Positions 60,399 through 64,000 of a DNA stretch of 64,000 nt are shown here, piece by piece. Positions within the stretch are counted from its first letter, which is position 1. Every line of letters starts with the position of its first letter. Position numbers and translations under genes: made by a program. The notes under the pieces are model-generated. The model had not been told where the DNA came from and made no database searches. It saw nothing but the letters and a program-made list of their open reading frames with translations. Source of the DNA: Flavobacterium restrictum (GTDB lineage: Bacteria; Bacteroidota; Bacteroidia; Flavobacteriales; Flavobacteriaceae); NCBI RefSeq assembly GCF_007097245.1, contig NZ_VJZT01000013.1:62001-126000 (forward strand), written 5' to 3'.

Positions 60399-61652
60399 TC
60401 AATCTTTGTCAAGGTAGAGATAACCTGCTTTCTTTATAGTTTGGGAATTATTACCTGAATACTTGAAGTTCAGGATATAAAAATAAGTTCCTGAAGGTAA
60501 CATTTCATTCCTAGACACCGTAACTCTACCGTCAGAATATCCTTTAAAAACATTCCCATTGGAGCCATAGTTGCTGGTTTCATAGACTTTTACTCCCCAA
60601 CGGTTGTATATTTCTACAGTATTGTCAGCTGAACATTCGTTTAAACCATCTATTTTAAAATACTCGTTCTTGCCATCCCCGTTAGGTGATATTGCGTTGT
60701 AAACCGTCAACGTGTTACATGGCAATACAATTCGATCCCCAAAAACTCTCGCCAAAGTAAATACGCCATATCCCGATGGTGTAACTACACTAGTGACTTC
60801 TTTTCTAGAAGGATTAGTTGCACCCCCCTCATCAATCCATAGTTTACGATTGGCATCCCAACGAACAATATGTATTTCATCATAAGGTGCAGCATATATT
60901 GTAGCTGGCGTAGTATCCTCGTCCCATGACAAGGTCAAAAGTATCGGGCTATCCCCTTTGGTCCTATCTACGGCCCAGTATTCTTGATTATCAATTAGGT
61001 CTATTATTCCCGTTTTGTCCACATGAGGATATAACGGATTTGAATTATCTAGAAAATATTTACTAGTAAAAGCATCTGTAGCATTTTCAGGGGCTGATAT
61101 AGCGGCATATCTAAACTGCTCTTTATCCCCGATTGGAAATTGAAAAGCATCGTCCCCATTTTTACGAACATACCCATCAACATGACTGGCATCATCAACA
61201 TTAATATGGTTTGCAGTATTCTCAAAAACTAGTAATCCACCATAATTATCATCATCTACTATCCCTTTTTGAAAGTTTGATGTTCCAGAGATACTAACTT
61301 CATTAGATAAATGAAAAGCAGGTTGTATTTTAGTGTTATAAAACTCCCCATTATACCATTCCATAGGGATACTTCCAGAAATATCTTGATAGCCAAACAT
61401 TCCTCTCATACGAGTAATACCTGTAGTAGAACCTGAAGTAAAACTTACAAGTCCATCATTGTTATAATGACTGTACACATAAAAATCACCATCATTAAAT
61501 AGGTTACCTGTACTCTTATTATCCATAGCTCCTACTGTAGACATAATTGTACCTGAACTAATGTATAAATCACCCGTATTTACCGTTTGAGCAGTTATAC
61601 TACTTGTTAAAACAAATAATATAAAGCTTACAACTTTTATTGTGTTTTTCAT
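60399..61652 (-). CDS. type IX-secreted protein with gliding-motility type B C-terminal domain
   Basis: 417 residues from the ATG at 61652, which opens the signal peptide (MKNTIKVVSFILFVLTSSIT); the frame runs 11 residues further into the neighbouring gene. The C-terminal 90 residues form a CHU_C/type B sorting domain: NAISPNGDGKNEYFKIDGLN, VEIYNRWGVKVYETSNYGSN and LPSGTYFYILNF. The middle is beta-rich with no named family. Proteins of this kind are carried across the outer membrane by type IX secretion together with a PorP/SprF partner, which is the next gene. It starts 11 bp after the collagen-like gene ends. Confidence 0.9.
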   Translation of the reverse strand: MKNTIKVVSFILFVLTSSITAQTVNTGDLYISSGTIMSTVGAMDNKSTGNLFNDGDFYVYSHYNNDGLVSFTSGSTTGITRMRGMFGYQDISGSIPMEWYNGEFYNTKIQPAFHLSNEVSISGTSNFQKGIVDDDNYGGLLVFENTANHINVDDASHVDGYVRKNGDDAFQFPIGDKEQFRYAAISAPENATDAFTSKYFLDNSNPLYPHVDKTGIIDLIDNQEYWAVDRTKGDSPILLTLSWDEDTTPATIYAAPYDEIHIVRWDANRKLWIDEGGATNPSRKEVTSVVTPSGYGVFTLARVFGDRIVLPCNTLTVYNAISPNGDGKNEYFKIDGLNECSADNTVEIYNRWGVKVYETSNYGSNGNVFKGYSDGRVTVSRNEMLPSGTYFYILNFKYSGNNSQTIKKAGYLYLDKD

Positions 61653-61663
61653 ATAAAATTTAA

Positions 61664-64000
61664 TTAACTTCCAATGAACACCCAATCAGCACCATCACTT
61701 TGCAAGGTAACCGCACTAGAAGGATAGAAATTCTCCACATTTGTAGCAGCAACATAAGGATTAGAAAGAAAATTACCTCCATTGGTTGTAATTGTAAGAT
61801 TGTAATTAACATCGCCGTAATGTCTTAACACATAAATCCTTCCTTTGCAAGTGGTTGCATCGGGAAATGTAATTGTAGCAATTGCACCTGTTCCTCTGTA
61901 TATTACTGTATAATCTGTATCTGTAAGTGTATAATCCCCAGTTACGTTTTTAATACTCATAGTTACCGATCCATTAACTTCTAGTGTACTGTTTGGATTA
62001 GGTGTATTAATACCTATTTTACCTGCTGGCGCAGCAACTGTACCTGTTAAATCGGTACCAAAAATAGCACCCCCTATATTCATTTGATTGTTACCCGTAG
62101 TTGAAGCTAAATTAGCGGCATTACCTATAGCAATATTATTATCTCCAGAAACCATTGTACTTGCTACATCATTACCTATAAATACATTATTGTTAGCAGC
62201 CGTTGCATTTTTTGCAGCTTGGTAACCTAAAACACTGTTATTAGAAGCAGTTGTACTAAACTGTAACGCATTAAAACCCACAACGGCATTGTTAACCCCT
62301 GAAATATTATACAGCAATGCGCTATTACCCAACGCGGTGTTATAATCGCCATTATCATGAAATGCTAAACTGTTTACCCCAACTGCTGTGTTTTTGTTAC
62401 CAGTAGTATTAAATTTTAAAGATTCAAAACCTAAAGCTACGTTGTTATCACCCGTTGTATTACGTAATAAGGCGTTTTTACCCATTGCTGTGTTACCACC
62501 TAAACCAGTAGTAGTAGGATTTAAAGCGTATACACCAAAAGAAGTATTACCCAAGTTTTCATTAAGGAAACCAGATTGTATGTTGTTTCTTTTAAAGACT
62601 AAATTTTGATTGTCTGTTGTACCTACAAAGTTAGTACCAGCTGTTGTGCCTGCGTTACCATCTACATGCCAATCTACTGTTTTTGAACTAGGTGCATCTA
62701 CTGTTTTTAAAACTCCATTTGCGTCTGCTACTACAAATTTGTCTGTTGCAGTACCAGTATTTGTGTTAATATCACGCACACGAACGTTACCCGAACCTAT
62801 GTCTAGTTTTTCGGTAGGGTTAACAGCTTCATTTGCTATACCTACATTACCATTAGCAATTACTGTAAGTGCATTGGCACGATTTGAAGTATCAGAACCC
62901 ATACCTATTTCAAATAAAGAGTTTGGTACATTTATATTATATTTACCAAGTATAAATTGATTATCAGTATTAGAATTATTACCCTTACCAAATAATGTAG
63001 CATTTGTAGAATAGGTAATGGTATTATTATTACCAAAGATTGTATTATTATACTGATACCCACCAGCCCCATCCGAGGTGATAGCATTATTCTCTCCGAA
63101 CATCGTATTATTACGAAATGTAGGTCCTCCCTCATTTCCGGTCATTGTATTTGTATCGCCAAAAATGGTATTGTTATCCCAAATTCCTCCTGCATTATAT
63201 TCTTTATTATTTGAACCAAAAATAGCATTTGAAGTTCCTTGTACCGTTCCCAAATTGTTACGACCAACAATCAATGAATTGGCACTAGCAATTGAATTTA
63301 GATTACCAATACCTACTGAATTAGTGCCTTTTACAGTAACATTATCTCCAATTGCAGCACTATTCGCTCCTACTGTATCTGTATGGTTTGACCCCACACG
63401 TAAAGCACCCTGAACATCTAAAGTGGCACCTGCTAAAACTTCATTTTTACCAATGGCAACTGTACCCATTTGATAAATATTTTGCGCGTTTAAAGTAGCT
63501 TGGTCTGTTGTCGTTTGCACTAGCCAAGGTTCAACTTTTAAAGTAGATAAGTCTATCGTAGGGTTATCATTATTTTCGTTAGTATAAGTAAGGATATTTG
63601 TAGTTGCGTCTAATGCTAGTGTCGTATTTGTTTGGGTTGGTGAACTTGCATTCACTACATAAGGGTTTGCCACAGTTCCTGTACCAGTTATCGTAACATT
63701 AGTACCTGCGGTTGTTACGCCACCAACACCGTTTGTTCCGTTTGTTCCGTTTGTTCCGTTTGTTCCCGCTGGACCCGTTGCGCCAGTAGCACCTGTTAAT
63801 CCTATAGGTCCTTGCGGTCCTGTCGCACCAGTTGCGCCAGTAGCTCCTGTTAATCCTATTGGACCTTGAGAACCAGTTGCTCCAGTAGCACCATCAACTC
63901 CATTGGTTCCGTTTGTTCCTGCTGCTCCAGTAGCTCCTGTTAATCCTATTGGACCTTGAGGACCAGTTGCTCCAGTTGCACCGTCAACTCCATTGGTTCC
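61664..64000 (-). CDS. collagen-like and YadA-head-like surface protein (N-terminus beyond window)
   Basis: 778 codons visible and open to the right edge (the frame continues through a GTG at 63673 that is not a start). From the edge inwards: about 95 residues of strict Gly-X-Y triplets ([27 protein letters not shown]), encoded by 90-bp tandem repeats. Then comes a transition, and a long series of 14-20-residue head repeats of the type [21 protein letters not shown] and NNVFIGNDV, with NNNTI-like units, as in trimeric adhesin heads or phage-tail-like fibres. The end is a small beta domain ([20 protein letters not shown], then DWVFIGS). No type A or B type IX sorting domain is on this chain. 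It is probably the fibre that the adjacent PorP/SprF cluster handles. Confidence 0.85.
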   Translation of the reverse strand, partial: GTNGVDGATGATGPQGPIGLTGATGAAGTNGTNGVDGATGATGSQGPIGLTGATGATGATGPQGPIGLTGATGATGPAGTNGTNGTNGTNGVGGVTTAGTNVTITGTGTVANPYVVNASSPTQTNTTLALDATTNILTYTNENNDNPTIDLSTLKVEPWLVQTTTDQATLNAQNIYQMGTVAIGKNEVLAGATLDVQGALRVGSNHTDTVGANSAAIGDNVTVKGTNSVGIGNLNSIASANSLIVGRNNLGTVQGTSNAIFGSNNKEYNAGGIWDNNTIFGDTNTMTGNEGGPTFRNNTMFGENNAITSDGAGGYQYNNTIFGNNNTITYSTNATLFGKGNNSNTDNQFILGKYNINVPNSLFEIGMGSDTSNRANALTVIANGNVGIANEAVNPTEKLDIGSGNVRVRDINTNTGTATDKFVVADANGVLKTVDAPSSKTVDWHVDGNAGTTAGTNFVGTTDNQNLVFKRNNIQSGFLNENLGNTSFGVYALNPTTTGLGGNTAMGKNALLRNTTGDNNVALGFESLKFNTTGNKNTAVGVNSLAFHDNGDYNTALGNSALLYNISGVNNAVVGFNALQFSTTASNNSVLGYQAAKNATAANNNVFIGNDVASTMVSGDNNIAIGNAANLASTTGNNQMNIGGAIFGTDLTGTVAAPAGKIGINTPNPNSTLEVNGSVTMSIKNVTGDYTLTDTDYTVIYRGTGAIATITFPDATTCKGRIYVLRHYGDVNYNLTITTNGGNFLSNPYVAATNVENFYPSSAVTLQSDGADWVFIGS
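63717..64000. repeat. tandem repeats encoding Gly-X-Y triplets (90-bp and 9-bp periods)
   Basis: 63841-63930 and 63931-64000 repeat with an exact 90-bp period and few differences; a related partial unit covers about 63784-63840. At 63727-63763 TTTGTTCCG recurs with a 9-bp period. Confidence 0.92.

Noticed and set aside
63717..64000. Possible CRISPR-like repeats at the right edge
   Set aside because: The 90-bp and 9-bp periods are in frame and encode Gly-X-Y triplets.

Overview
The window is a chromosomal piece of a low-GC Bacteroidota bacterium, almost certainly a Flavobacterium or close relative. The evidence is the A/T-rich codon use, the gene content (type IX secretion PorP/SprF and gliding-motility C-terminal domain proteins, TonB-dependent receptors with carboxypeptidase-like N-domains, menaquinone rather than ubiquinone genes), the absence of Shine-Dalgarno sequences, and several promoters matching the Bacteroidota sigma-A consensus TTTG-N(17-23)-TAnnTTTG. 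Species is not assigned. There is one tRNA (Arg, anticodon ACG), and no rRNA, CRISPR array, prophage or recognisable transposase.

Layout. 1-8.7 kb, minus strand: a menaquinone block (menC cut by the left edge, menA, menB, menD) interleaved with an MBL-fold hydrolase, a secreted TPR protein, a CvfB-type S1 protein and a DUF2853 protein. 8.8-11.7 kb: GNAT acetyltransferase, lipoprotein, RluA-type pseudouridine synthase and panB. 12.2-16.0 kb: a KdpD-like kinase and KdpE-like regulator leading into a Kup potassium transporter. 16.1-22.9 kb: an ECF sigma/anti-sigma pair divergent from two DUF4331 proteins, followed by a TPR lipoprotein and a TonB receptor; a 19-bp perfect inverted repeat lies just before the last two. 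23.3-27.2 kb: an unusual operon of two related secreted transglutaminase-like proteins, an exported Rhs-tail protein with an HEGTH metallopeptidase-like C-terminus, and a small exported protein that could be its immunity partner. This is the best candidate for an undescribed system.

27.2-33.6 kb: murQ, small membrane and pentapeptide proteins, TerC, an NrtS-like protein, a cNMP/CBS/DUF294 regulator and an exonuclease. 33.6-39.3 kb: topoisomerase IV genes parE and parC with a DUF1016 PDDEXK nuclease gene wedged between them. 39.6-55.6 kb: housekeeping and envelope genes (NAPE-PLD-like hydrolase, FMN reductase, YchF, a TonB receptor, DUF2911, HAD, TcdA, TatD, DUF1684, MFS) and a BlaI/BlaR1-type pair with two dyad operators in its promoter. 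55.6-56.3 kb: a tiny 46-codon gene, apt and tRNA-Arg. 56.5-64 kb: a type IX secretion-linked surface cluster (receiver-like protein, small membrane protein, OmpA/PD40 protein, PorP/SprF, type B-sorted protein) ending in a collagen-like and head-repeat adhesin that runs off the right edge.

Family assignments come from reading motifs in the translated sequence; no database search was run. Starts were trimmed where a signal peptide, a conserved N-terminus or a promoter position argued for a downstream codon.
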